Positions 28,616-35,171 of a stretch of 64,000 nt of DNA are shown piece after piece; the first letter of the stretch is position 1, and every line of letters starts with the position of its first letter. The position numbers and the translations under genes were made by a program. This DNA comes from Terracoccus sp. 273MFTsu3.1 (GTDB lineage: Bacteria > Actinomycetota > Actinomycetes > Actinomycetales > Dermatophilaceae), in NCBI RefSeq assembly GCF_000383675.1, contig NZ_KB911825.1:186001-250000 (forward strand), given 5' to 3'. The notes under the pieces were generated by a model that did not search any database, was not told the DNA's origin, and worked only from the letters and a program-made list of their open reading frames with translations.

Positions 28616-29283
28616 GCGTCGACCTTCTCGTTGTAGAGGGCGGACACGGCATCCTGGAGGCCCTCGGCGTCGACGACCCCGCCCGTGCCGGTGCCCGGCC
28701 CGGCGACGTCGGTGAGCGCCTCGAAGTCGGTGCCGGAGCGGCGTATCGCGAGGTTGGTGCTGCCCTCGAGGGTCTGCACCTCGAGGAAGACGCCGGCCTC
28801 GGCGTTCGCGGCGAACCGCTCGCGCACGAGCCCGGTCACGAGGGCACCGGTGTTGCCGTCGCGCTCGCCGAGGCGGATGAACCACGACGCGAGCTGGCGC
28901 GGCTGCATGAGGGCGATGACGGTGTCGGACTCGACGAGGATCGCGAAGTCGGCCTGGCTGACGTTCTCACCCACGAGCCCGATGCGCGTCCACCGTGTGG
29001 CGGCCCCCACGGCGTACTCGACGAGCGCGGCGTTCGACCGCGACTGCGGCGTGCCGTCGTCGGCGACCGTGAGCCAGCCACGCGACGCGAGGCTCGAGGC
29101 GCCGGCGAGCAGGGCGGCGTCGTCGGCCGCACGGGGGTCGAGCATGAGCAGGCGGCGCGAGCGCTCCCCGGCCGGGGTCTCGTGACGGGCCATCAGGTAG
29201 GCGAGCTCGGCGGCTCCCAGCCCGAAGACGTCCTCGGGGAGCTCGAAGCCCTCGAGCGGGGTGCCCTTCATCGGGTCAGCCAT
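28612..29283 (-). CDS. Unrecognised 223-residue protein between WXG100 and two-helix genes (EspG-like?)
   Basis: A soluble alpha/beta protein with no signal peptide. Segments such as LASRGWLTVADDGTP, FAILVESDTVIALMQPRQ and FIRLGERDGN, and its place next to a WXG100 gene, recall the layout of EspG-type chaperones of type VII secretion (mixed N-terminal half, a short degenerate repeat with hydrophobic strands). The match is by eye and weak. The ATG has GAGGAG five bases upstream, a strong site. It overlaps the downstream two-helix gene. Confidence 0.75.
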   Translation of the reverse strand: MADPMKGTPLEGFELPEDVFGLGAAELAYLMARHETPAGERSRRLLMLDPRAADDAALLAGASSLASRGWLTVADDGTPQSRSNAALVEYAVGAATRWTRIGLVGENVSQADFAILVESDTVIALMQPRQLASWFIRLGERDGNTGALVTGLVRERFAANAEAGVFLEVQTLEGSTNLAIRRSGTDFEALTDVAGPGTGTGGVVDAEGLQDAVSALYNEKVDA

Positions 29284-29372
29284 GGTTCTCCTCGGTCGTG
29301 GTCTGTGTGTCGTTCGCGGGATGGTCGTGCGGCCGCCGTCGGGGCCCCGTCGTCACGTCAACGATGCCGGGT

Positions 29373-29397
29373 GCCCCGAGGTTTCGCCTCCCGGGGC
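29373..29397 (-). terminator. Hairpin after the WXG100 gene
   Basis: GCCCCGAGG (29373-29381) pairs with CCTCCCGGGGC (29387-29397) with a bulge, around TTTCG. It starts 13 bases past the WXG100 stop and may lower expression of the two downstream genes relative to it. Confidence 0.45.
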
Positions 29398-29409
29398 CCT
29401 CGGGACCGG

Positions 29410-30372
29410 TCAGAACGGCCAGGCCTTGTCGGCGAGGTCACCGATCGCGTGGCCGGCGTCGGAGGCGAAGTCACCCACCGCGTCGACGGCGTCACCCGTG
29501 AAGTCGCCGACGGCGTCGACGGCGTCACCGGTGAAGTCGCTGATCGTGTCCCAGTTGTCGTAGACGAGCTGGCCGACGGCCATGCCACCGGCGGCGATGC
29601 CGCAGACGACGTCGACGGGAGGCGGCGTCATGAGCGCCGCCGCGCCGAGACCGGTCATGACGGAGTCGTAGCCGGCGCGGCCGTAGTTGCCCTCGGAGAT
29701 GTCGTTGGCGACGGTGAAGCCACCGAAGGCCACACCGATCGGGCCCAGGGCCTTGCCGACGGTGCCGAGCGAGCGGGCGAGCGCGCCGCCCTCGGCGAGC
29801 GACGGCATGAAGCGCGAGAGGGAGCTCCAGTTCTTCGGGTTGAGCGCGTCGCCGAACTCGGCGAGCCGACCGGTGCTCCACGCGTTCTTGAGGTTGGCGA
29901 ACAGGCCCGTCGCCCGGTCCCAGCTGCCGAGGTTGGAGAGGAAGTTCTTGATCTTCATGCCGGTGCCGAGCAGGCCGACGGCGGTGCCGAGGCCCTTGAT
30001 CGGGGTCCAGAGCGACTTGAGCAGGTCGTAGCCCGGGATGCCGCCGTCGCCACCGCTGCCGCCGGACCCGCCGGGTCCGCCTCCCGACCCCGAGCCGCCC
30101 TGGCCGCTCGTGCTGTCCTGGGCGCCGGCGTTGCGACGCAGCGCCTCGGCCAGCTTGCCGAGGTCGGTGCCGAACTGGGTGAGCTGGGCCTCGACCGGCG
30201 GCCAGCGGTCCATGAGGTGGTCGAGGTCCGCGCCGCCCCACTGGCCCTTGAGGGCGTGGACCGCGCGGCTGGCCTCGCCCTTGAGGGTGTCGCACTCACG
30301 GGCGTGCCCGGAGATGCGCTCGGCCGACGCCCGCAGGGCCACCGGGTCGGCACCCTTCTTGTAGATCGCCAT
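29410..30372 (-). CDS. WXG100-domain protein with hydrophobic C-terminal half
   Basis: 320 residues. The first 85 form the helical-hairpin WXG100 fold, with QWGGADLDHLMDRW at the turn (WGG at 45-47). A Gly/Ser-rich hinge (about 90-112) follows, then hydrophobic, glycine-rich helices (about 125-275) and a C-terminal tail with two 11-residue repeats of DFTGDAVDAVG. This is the architecture of a type VII-secreted effector with a membrane-active C-terminal part. No type VII core genes lie in the window, so the export machine would be elsewhere. A good promoter (30469-30497) lies about 100 bases upstream. Confidence 0.82.
   Translation of the reverse strand: MAIYKKGADPVALRASAERISGHARECDTLKGEASRAVHALKGQWGGADLDHLMDRWPPVEAQLTQFGTDLGKLAEALRRNAGAQDSTSGQGGSGSGGGPGGSGGSGGDGGIPGYDLLKSLWTPIKGLGTAVGLLGTGMKIKNFLSNLGSWDRATGLFANLKNAWSTGRLAEFGDALNPKNWSSLSRFMPSLAEGGALARSLGTVGKALGPIGVAFGGFTVANDISEGNYGRAGYDSVMTGLGAAALMTPPPVDVVCGIAAGGMAVGQLVYDNWDTISDFTGDAVDAVGDFTGDAVDAVGDFASDAGHAIGDLADKAWPF
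29480..29545 (-). repeat. 33-bp tandem duplication in the WXG100 gene tail
   Basis: Two 33-base copies (29480-29512 and 29513-29545), differing at only a few bases, encode the repeated GDAVDAVGDFT-type segments. A third, more diverged unit follows in the protein (DFASDAGHAIG). Confidence 0.8.
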
Positions 30373-30468
30373 CTCTCGTACTCCCCTGACGTCGTCGCGG
30401 TGTTCGTCGTGCTCGTGCCGGCCGCCCCGGAGCCGCTGTACGTGCCCCCGGCGTCTCGGCCCACCCGC

Positions 30469-30497
30469 AACCTACGCAACCGGGCCAACCCGGACAA
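30469..30497 (-). promoter_or_regulatory. WXG100 cassette promoter
   Basis: On the minus strand TTGTCC (30492-30497) and TAGGTT (30469-30474) are spaced by 17 bases. The 13-mer GGTTGCGTAGGTT covering the -10 is identical to one in front of the hemolysin III gene (31557-31569). The transcript would have a leader of about 90 bases. Confidence 0.6.
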
Positions 30498-30576
30498 TGG
30501 GGAGGACTCCCCACGGCTGCGGAGTGTCGCAGTCGGGACGGCCGGTGGTCGGTCGAGCGGTCGGTCGAGCGGCCGG

Positions 30577-31368
30577 TCAGCCGCCGAAGCGACGGTGCCG
30601 ACCGGCATACGCCCGGAGTGCGCGGAGGAAGTCGACGTGACGGAAGTCGGGCCAGTAGGCCTCGCAGAAGTAGAACTCCGACGTCGCGCTCTGCCACAGC
30701 AGGAAGCCACCGAGCCGCTGCTCCCCCGACGTGCGGATGACGAGGTCGGGGTCCGGCTGACCCTTGGTGTAGAGGTGCTCGGCGATGTCCTCGACCGTGA
30801 GCTCGGCGGCGATCTGCTCGATGGTCTCGCCGTCGGCGGCCCGGGCGAGCAGCAGGTCGCGCACGGCGTCGGCGATCTCGCGGCGTCCGCCGTAGCCGAC
30901 GGCGACGTTGACCGTCATCCCGTCGACGTCCTTGGTGCGCTCGGCCGACGCGCTGAGGCTCGCGGCGGTCTCGGGCGGCAGCAGGTCGAGGGCGCCGACG
31001 ATCTTGAGCTGCCAGTGGCCCGACTCGGCGAGGTCGGCGACGGCCGTCTCGATGATCTTGAGGAGCGGTGCGAGCTCCTCCTCGGCGCGGCGCAGGTTGT
31101 CGGTCGAGAGCAGCCAGAGGGTGACGTACTCGACGCCGGCCTCGCGGCACCACTCGAGCAGCTCCTCGATCTTGTCGGCCCCTGCCTGGTGGCCGCTCGC
31201 CGTGCCGGCGCCGCGGGCCTTGGCCCACCGCCGGTTGCCGTCGAGCATGACGGCGACGTGCCGCGGGAGCGCCTCCTTGGGGAGATCCTTGAGGACTCGG
31301 CGTTCGTACGCGCCGTAGACCACATCGCGCCACCCCACGGGGCCTCCTCGTCGACTCGCTCGTGTCAT
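30577..31368 (-). CDS. Z-type isoprenyl diphosphate synthase (UppS family)
   Basis: A 263-residue cis-prenyltransferase. AVMLDGNRRWAK carries the catalytic Asp43 and the diphosphate-binding Arg; LSTDNLRRAEEEL and the C-terminal RTSGEQRLGGFLLWQ with EFYFCEAYWPDF are family blocks. It condenses IPP with an allylic primer for polyprenyl lipid carriers. Its neighbours (hemolysin III, mca, greA, metB) match the locus of M. tuberculosis Rv1086, the short-chain Z-farnesyl diphosphate synthase, so it may make Z-FPP rather than the full C50-C55 carrier. Chain length cannot be read from sequence here. Confidence 0.92.
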   Translation of the reverse strand: MTRASRRGGPVGWRDVVYGAYERRVLKDLPKEALPRHVAVMLDGNRRWAKARGAGTASGHQAGADKIEELLEWCREAGVEYVTLWLLSTDNLRRAEEELAPLLKIIETAVADLAESGHWQLKIVGALDLLPPETAASLSASAERTKDVDGMTVNVAVGYGGRREIADAVRDLLLARAADGETIEQIAAELTVEDIAEHLYTKGQPDPDLVIRTSGEQRLGGFLLWQSATSEFYFCEAYWPDFRHVDFLRALRAYAGRHRRFGG

Positions 31369-31534
31369 CGCCGGTCACGGTCTGGGCAGCCCCGAGCGGG
31401 CCGCGGTCCCACCGTACCGCTCGCCCATCGGCGTGCCGAGGCGGTCGGGCGGGAGTCGTCGCGGGGGTTCGGTGACGACCTCGTGAGGGTCTCGTGAAGG
31501 TGGCCCGGGAGCCAGTGGCACTCAGGAGACGTTG

Positions 31535-31569
31535 AACCTACGTTGCCGTAACTTACGGTTGCGTAGGTT
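31535..31569 (+). promoter_or_regulatory. 35-bp operator-like dyad before the hemolysin III gene
   Basis: A nested dyad centred on 31552: outer AACCTACG / CGTAGGTT and inner CCGTAA / TTACGG, with unpaired TTG on both sides. It ends 11 bases before the ATG and covers the probable -10 (TAGGTT or GTTAGA), so a bound repressor would block transcription. Its form suits a TetR-family dimer pair. The right part, GGTTGCGTAGGTT, recurs in the WXG100 promoter. Confidence 0.65.
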
Positions 31570-31580
31570 AGAGTGGGGCC

Positions 31581-32315
31581 ATGAGCAGCACCCCCGAGCC
31601 CACCGCTGGCCACAGCCCTGACCCCAGCACCGAGGACGCGTCGGGCACCCCCGTCGCCGACCTCGTCGCGATCGTCAAGCCCCGCCTGCGCGGCTGGCTG
31701 CACCTCGGCATGTTCCCCGTCGCCCTCATCGGCGGCCTGGTCCTCGTGCTCCTCTCCGACCCCGGATCCGTGCGCACGGCCTCGATCGTCTTCACGATCA
31801 GCGCCGCCCTGCTCTTCGGCGTCTCGGCCGTCTACCACCGCGGCACCTGGGGCCCGAAGATGTCGGGCCTGCTCAAGCGGTTCGACCACTCGAACATCTA
31901 CCTCATCATCGCCGGCACCTACACGCCGTTCGCCGTGACGCTCCTGCCGGCCGACCAGGCCCGGCTGCTCCTCCTCGTCATCTGGGGCGGCGCCATCGCC
32001 GGCGTCCTCTTCCGGGTCTTCTGGGTCGGCGCCCCGCGCTGGCTCTACACGGCGCTCTACCTCGCGCTCGGCTGGGCCGCCATCTTCTACGTCGTGCCGT
32101 TCTGGCGCGAGGGTGGCCCGCTCATCGGCTCGCTCATCGGCCTCGGCGGCCTCATGTACACCGCCGGCGGCATCGTCTACGGCACGAAGCGGCCCAACCC
32201 GTGGCCCCGGTGGTTCGGCTTCCACGAGGTCTTCCACGCCTTCACGCTCGGCGGCTTCCTCACGCACTTCGTGGCCGTGACGCTCGCCGTCATCGGTTAC
32301 CAGGCAGCGACGTGA
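31581..32315 (+). CDS. trhA: Hemolysin III / TrhA (PAQR-type) membrane protein
   Basis: A 244-residue seven-helix membrane protein. The PAQR metal-site residues are present: SAVYHRGTW, RFDHSNIYLIIAGTYTPF, and GFHEVFHAFT near the C-terminus. About 45 polar residues precede the first helix. Bacterial members affect membrane energetics or lipid properties; the hemolysin name is historical. It is preceded by a strong dyad, so it is probably induced by a ligand-responsive repressor encoded elsewhere. Confidence 0.92.
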   Translation: MSSTPEPTAGHSPDPSTEDASGTPVADLVAIVKPRLRGWLHLGMFPVALIGGLVLVLLSDPGSVRTASIVFTISAALLFGVSAVYHRGTWGPKMSGLLKRFDHSNIYLIIAGTYTPFAVTLLPADQARLLLLVIWGGAIAGVLFRVFWVGAPRWLYTALYLALGWAAIFYVVPFWREGGPLIGSLIGLGGLMYTAGGIVYGTKRPNPWPRWFGFHEVFHAFTLGGFLTHFVAVTLAVIGYQAAT

Positions 32316-32354
32316 CGCCGGCAGGCACCGTGCTCACCTGAGCCCAGAACGTCC

Positions 32355-32383
32355 GAACGCCCCGGCACCGTGCCGGGGCGTTC
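32355..32383. terminator. Convergent terminator after trhA
   Basis: GAACGCCCCGGCA pairs with TGCCGGGGCGTTC around a 3-base loop (13 bp, perfect). It separates trhA (plus) from the 94-residue membrane protein gene (minus), and GTTCGTCGTGT follows. Confidence 0.85.
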
Positions 32384-32433
32384 GTCGTGTCCGAGGGCGC
32401 ACGCCGGTCGTGGCGTAGGCCGTCCGCGGCGTC

Positions 32434-32718
32434 TCAGGGGCGCGGCGCCTCACCGTTCGGGTGCGGGTCGTCATCGTGGTCGCGCATCGGGGCCTCGCCG
32501 GCCGCGTCGGTCTCGGGGGCGCCGTCCGTCGCCCGGCCGCCCGTGGTGCCGTCGGCGTCCGCGACGAACTGCTCGGCCCGGTCCCGGTCGCGGTAGGCCA
32601 TCCGTCGCAGCCGGTTGTTCATGTTGCGCACGAGGAACCACAGGGCGACCGCGAGGACGAAGAACGCGATGAAGCCCCAGATGCCGGGACCGATCGGGAG
32701 GTTGCCGCCGCCGCTCAT
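32434..32718 (-). CDS. Small single-helix membrane protein coupled to mca
   Basis: 94 residues. A short N-terminus (MSGGGNLPIGPGIWGF) leads into one hydrophobic helix (about 14-32), then a basic stretch (RNMNNRLRRMAYRDRDRAE) and an acidic, disordered tail. I do not know its function. The ATG overlaps the mca stop by 4 bases, so it is made with Mca and may place it near the membrane; that is inference. Confidence 0.8.
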   Translation of the reverse strand: MSGGGNLPIGPGIWGFIAFFVLAVALWFLVRNMNNRLRRMAYRDRDRAEQFVADADGTTGGRATDGAPETDAAGEAPMRDHDDDPHPNGEAPRP

Positions 32719-33779
32719 CGCGCGTCCGCCTTCTCGCTGTCGCTGTCGCTGTCGCTGTCCCGGTCGGCGTCATCCTCGTCGGTGTGCGTGTCGGAGCTGT
32801 CGCCGTGGGCGCGACCGGACTCCTGCTCGACCTCCTCGGGCTCGGGCTCGTCCGTGACGCGGCCGTCGTGGACGAGCTCGAGGTCGGTGCGGGTCGCGAG
32901 CGCGTCCGCCTCCGCAGGGGTCCCGAGCCCGGCGAAGAGGTCGTCCTCCCCGTCGGCGATCTCGACGTAGGACAGGGCGGCCTCGAACTCCTCGACGCCC
33001 CAGACGCGCTTCTGGATCTCGAGCGGCACCTGGAACCAGAAGCCGTCGGGGTCGACCTGCGTCGCGTGCGCCATGAGCGCACGGTCACGCGTCTCGAAGT
33101 ACTCGCCGCACGCGATCGTCGTCGTGGGGCGTCCGGAACGCCGCGGCTTCCAGTTGGCCAGCCACTCGGCATACGGGCTCTCGAGCCCCTCGGCGAGCAT
33201 CGCGTCGTGGATCGCCTCGAGGCGGTCCTTGGACCAGCCGCCGTTGTAGTAGATCTTGAGCGGCTGCCACGGCTCGCCGGCGTGCGGGTAGCGGGTCGGG
33301 TCGCCCGCCGCCTCGAAGGCCGCCATGGAGACCGTGTGGCACATGATGTGGTCGGGGTGGGGGTAGCCACCCTTCTCGTCGTAGGTCGTCATGACGTGCG
33401 GTCGCCACGCGCGGATGACGCGGACGAGCGCCTCGGTGGTCACGTCGATGTCCTCGAGGCCGAAGCAGCCGTCGGGCAGCGGCGGCAGCGGGTCGCCCTC
33501 CGGCAGACCGGAGTCGACGAAGCCGAGCCACGTGTGCTCGCAGCCGAGCACCTCCTGCGCGGCCTTCATCTCGTCGCGCCGCACCTGGGCGATGTCACGC
33601 AGGATGTGCGGGTCGTCCTTGAGCTTCTCGTTGAGGATGTCGCCGCGCTCACCCCCCGTGCACGACACGACCATGACGGAGGTGCCGGCGGCGACGTACC
33701 TGGCCGTCGTCGCGGCGCCCTTGCTCGACTCGTCGTCCGGGTGCGCGTGCACCGCCATCAAACGCATGCCCTGGGCCAC
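32715..33779 (-). CDS. mca: Mycothiol S-conjugate amidase
   Basis: A 354-residue member of the MshB/Mca zinc amidase family. HAHPDDESSKGAA holds the metal-binding His-x-x-Asp-Asp/Glu; HPDHIMCH holds the third ligand. KIYYNGGWS and the region near VDPDGFWFQVP favour Mca over MshB. It cleaves mycothiol conjugates of electrophiles so the mercapturic acid can leave the cell. The GTG start has AGGGAG five bases upstream. The protein is about 65 residues longer than typical Mca because of an acidic tail ending in Asp-Ser repeats. Confidence 0.92.
   Translation of the reverse strand: MAQGMRLMAVHAHPDDESSKGAATTARYVAAGTSVMVVSCTGGERGDILNEKLKDDPHILRDIAQVRRDEMKAAQEVLGCEHTWLGFVDSGLPEGDPLPPLPDGCFGLEDIDVTTEALVRVIRAWRPHVMTTYDEKGGYPHPDHIMCHTVSMAAFEAAGDPTRYPHAGEPWQPLKIYYNGGWSKDRLEAIHDAMLAEGLESPYAEWLANWKPRRSGRPTTTIACGEYFETRDRALMAHATQVDPDGFWFQVPLEIQKRVWGVEEFEAALSYVEIADGEDDLFAGLGTPAEADALATRTDLELVHDGRVTDEPEPEEVEQESGRAHGDSSDTHTDEDDADRDSDSDSDSEKADAR
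32735..32758 (-). repeat. Hexanucleotide repeat (CGCTGT)x4 in the mca tail
   Basis: Four exact tandem copies of CGCTGT encode the alternating Asp-Ser run near the Mca C-terminus. The unit is a multiple of three, so copy-number change would alter tail length without a frameshift. Confidence 0.9.
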
Positions 33780-33959
33780 GTGGCTCCCTGTTCGTCGTCA
33801 GTTCCTCGGTGGGACGCGGGCGGCTGGTGATCTCCGGTGCCCCTCGGCGTCCGGGTCCGTGCGGCTCTCGCCGGTGCCATGGGAGACACTGGACCCGTCC
33901 GCCATCCTCTCACTCCCCCGCACCTGACGATGCGGGGGCTCGAACCGCCAGGACTCCGT

Positions 33960-34331
33960 ATGCCGTCCCGCACGACCCTGCCCCGCCCCGCCCCCGGCCA
34001 GCTGAAGTGGTGGGTCGTCGGCACGGTCGGCATCCTCGCCGGTGTCGGCCTCGCGATCTGGTTCGGCCTGTCGTCCACGCTGGGCCAGCCGTCGTGGCAG
34101 ACCCTGGGCTACAAGGTGGTCAGCGACCAGCAGGTGCGCGTCGACTTCCAGGTCTACCGACCCGGCGGCACGGCCCTGACCTGCACGGTCGAGGCGCTGG
34201 CGCGCGACTTCGCACCGGTCGGGACGAGCACCGTGCAGGTGCCGGCGAGCGCCGACGAGACGACGGACGAGTCGGTGATGCTCCGCACGACGTCACGGGC
34301 CGTGACCGGGCAGGTCAAGACCTGCTCCTGA
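33960..34331 (+). CDS. DUF4307 membrane protein
   Basis: About 123 residues: a short Pro/Arg-rich N-terminus, a single helix (about 13-33, WWVVGTVGILAGVGLAIWFGL), and a beta-rich outer domain with two Cys (LTCTVEALARDF and VKTCS at the end) that may form a disulfide. The DUF4307 family sits between mca and greA in many actinobacteria; its function is unknown. The ATG at 33960 is preceded by CCAGGA; in-frame ATGs at 33930 and 33879 are alternatives. The chosen start lies inside a CGTATGCCG copy of the dispersed motif. Confidence 0.82.
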   Translation: MPSRTTLPRPAPGQLKWWVVGTVGILAGVGLAIWFGLSSTLGQPSWQTLGYKVVSDQQVRVDFQVYRPGGTALTCTVEALARDFAPVGTSTVQVPASADETTDESVMLRTTSRAVTGQVKTCS

Positions 34332-34399
34332 GCGGGCCGCGCCGCGGGGTCGCCGCCGCGGAAATGCCGCGTGAACTGCACGTTTGCCCGTCATTTTGT

Positions 34400-34541
34400 T
34401 ATCCTTGTTCCTTCATCCAGGGTCCGGACCCGTCGCCGACCGGCATCACGAGTCGACGACACCACGGTTCGGGCCCATATTTTTGTGCAGGCGCCCACGC
34501 GAGCACCGCGTGGGCGCTGTTCATCCGAGGAGTGACACACC
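34400..34541 (+). promoter_or_regulatory. greA promoter element and structured 5' leader
   Basis: TGTTATCCT near 34398-34405 is an extended -10 in a rare AT-rich patch. From it a leader of about 130 bases runs to the GTG start. The leader holds an 11-bp perfect hairpin, GCGCCCACGCG (34491-34501) / CGCGTGGGCGC (34507-34517), preceded by an ATTTTTG run, and GAGGAG at 34527-34532 is the ribosome site. I cannot find a good -35. Confidence 0.5.
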
Positions 34542-35027
34542 GTGACCGAGACTGCCGCTGGCTTCCTGACCCAGGAGGCCCATGACCGCCTCAAGGCGGA
34601 GCTCGACCAGCTGACGGGCGAAGGTCGCATCGAGATCGCGCACAAGATCGAGGAGGCCCGCGAGGAGGGCGACCTCAAGGAGAACGGCGGCTACCACGCC
34701 GCCCGCGAGGAGCAGGGCAAGATGGAGGCCCGCATCCGCCAGCTCACCGAGCTGCTCCAGAACGCGACGATCGGCGAGACGCCTCCCGACGACGGCATCG
34801 TCGAGCCGGGCATGCTCGTGACCGTCGAGATCTTCGGCGACGAGGAGACCTTCCTGCTCGGCAACCGCGAGATCGCCGACGGCTCCGACCTGCAGGTCTT
34901 CTCCGAGAAGTCCGCCATGGGCGCCGCCATCAACGGCAAGAGCGTCGGCGACAGCACGAGCTACGTCGCCCCCAACGGCAAGACCATCGGCGTCAAGATC
35001 ATCGCCGCGAAGCCCTACACCGGCTGA
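34542..35027 (+). CDS. greA: Transcript cleavage factor GreA
   Basis: A 161-residue GreA. The N-terminal coiled coil carries the acidic tip EEGDLKENGGYHAAREEQ that activates RNA polymerase to cut backtracked RNA, and the C-terminal FKBP-like domain includes EKSAMGAAINGKSVGD. It starts with GTG. A long structured leader precedes it and a strong terminator follows. Its position between DUF4307 and metB is conserved in actinobacteria. Confidence 0.97.
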   Translation: MTETAAGFLTQEAHDRLKAELDQLTGEGRIEIAHKIEEAREEGDLKENGGYHAAREEQGKMEARIRQLTELLQNATIGETPPDDGIVEPGMLVTVEIFGDEETFLLGNREIADGSDLQVFSEKSAMGAAINGKSVGDSTSYVAPNGKTIGVKIIAAKPYTG

Positions 35028-35047
35028 GCACCCCAGACGCCTGACCA

Positions 35048-35083
35048 ACGGGCCGGCCATCCCCTCGGGGGTGGCCGGCCCGT
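35048..35083. terminator. greA terminator
   Basis: ACGGGCCGGCCATCCCC pairs with GGGGGTGGCCGGCCCGT with one T-G wobble, followed by TTCGGTTTGTCC. It ends greA and faces the convergent GlmL-like gene. Confidence 0.85.
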
Positions 35084-35171
35084 TCGGTTTGTCCGCCGTC
35101 GAATGCGCTCAGGGACGCCGAAGCGCTCCGGGTGCGCTGAGTCGGACCGGCGCGCACGAGCGGGACCGGCG

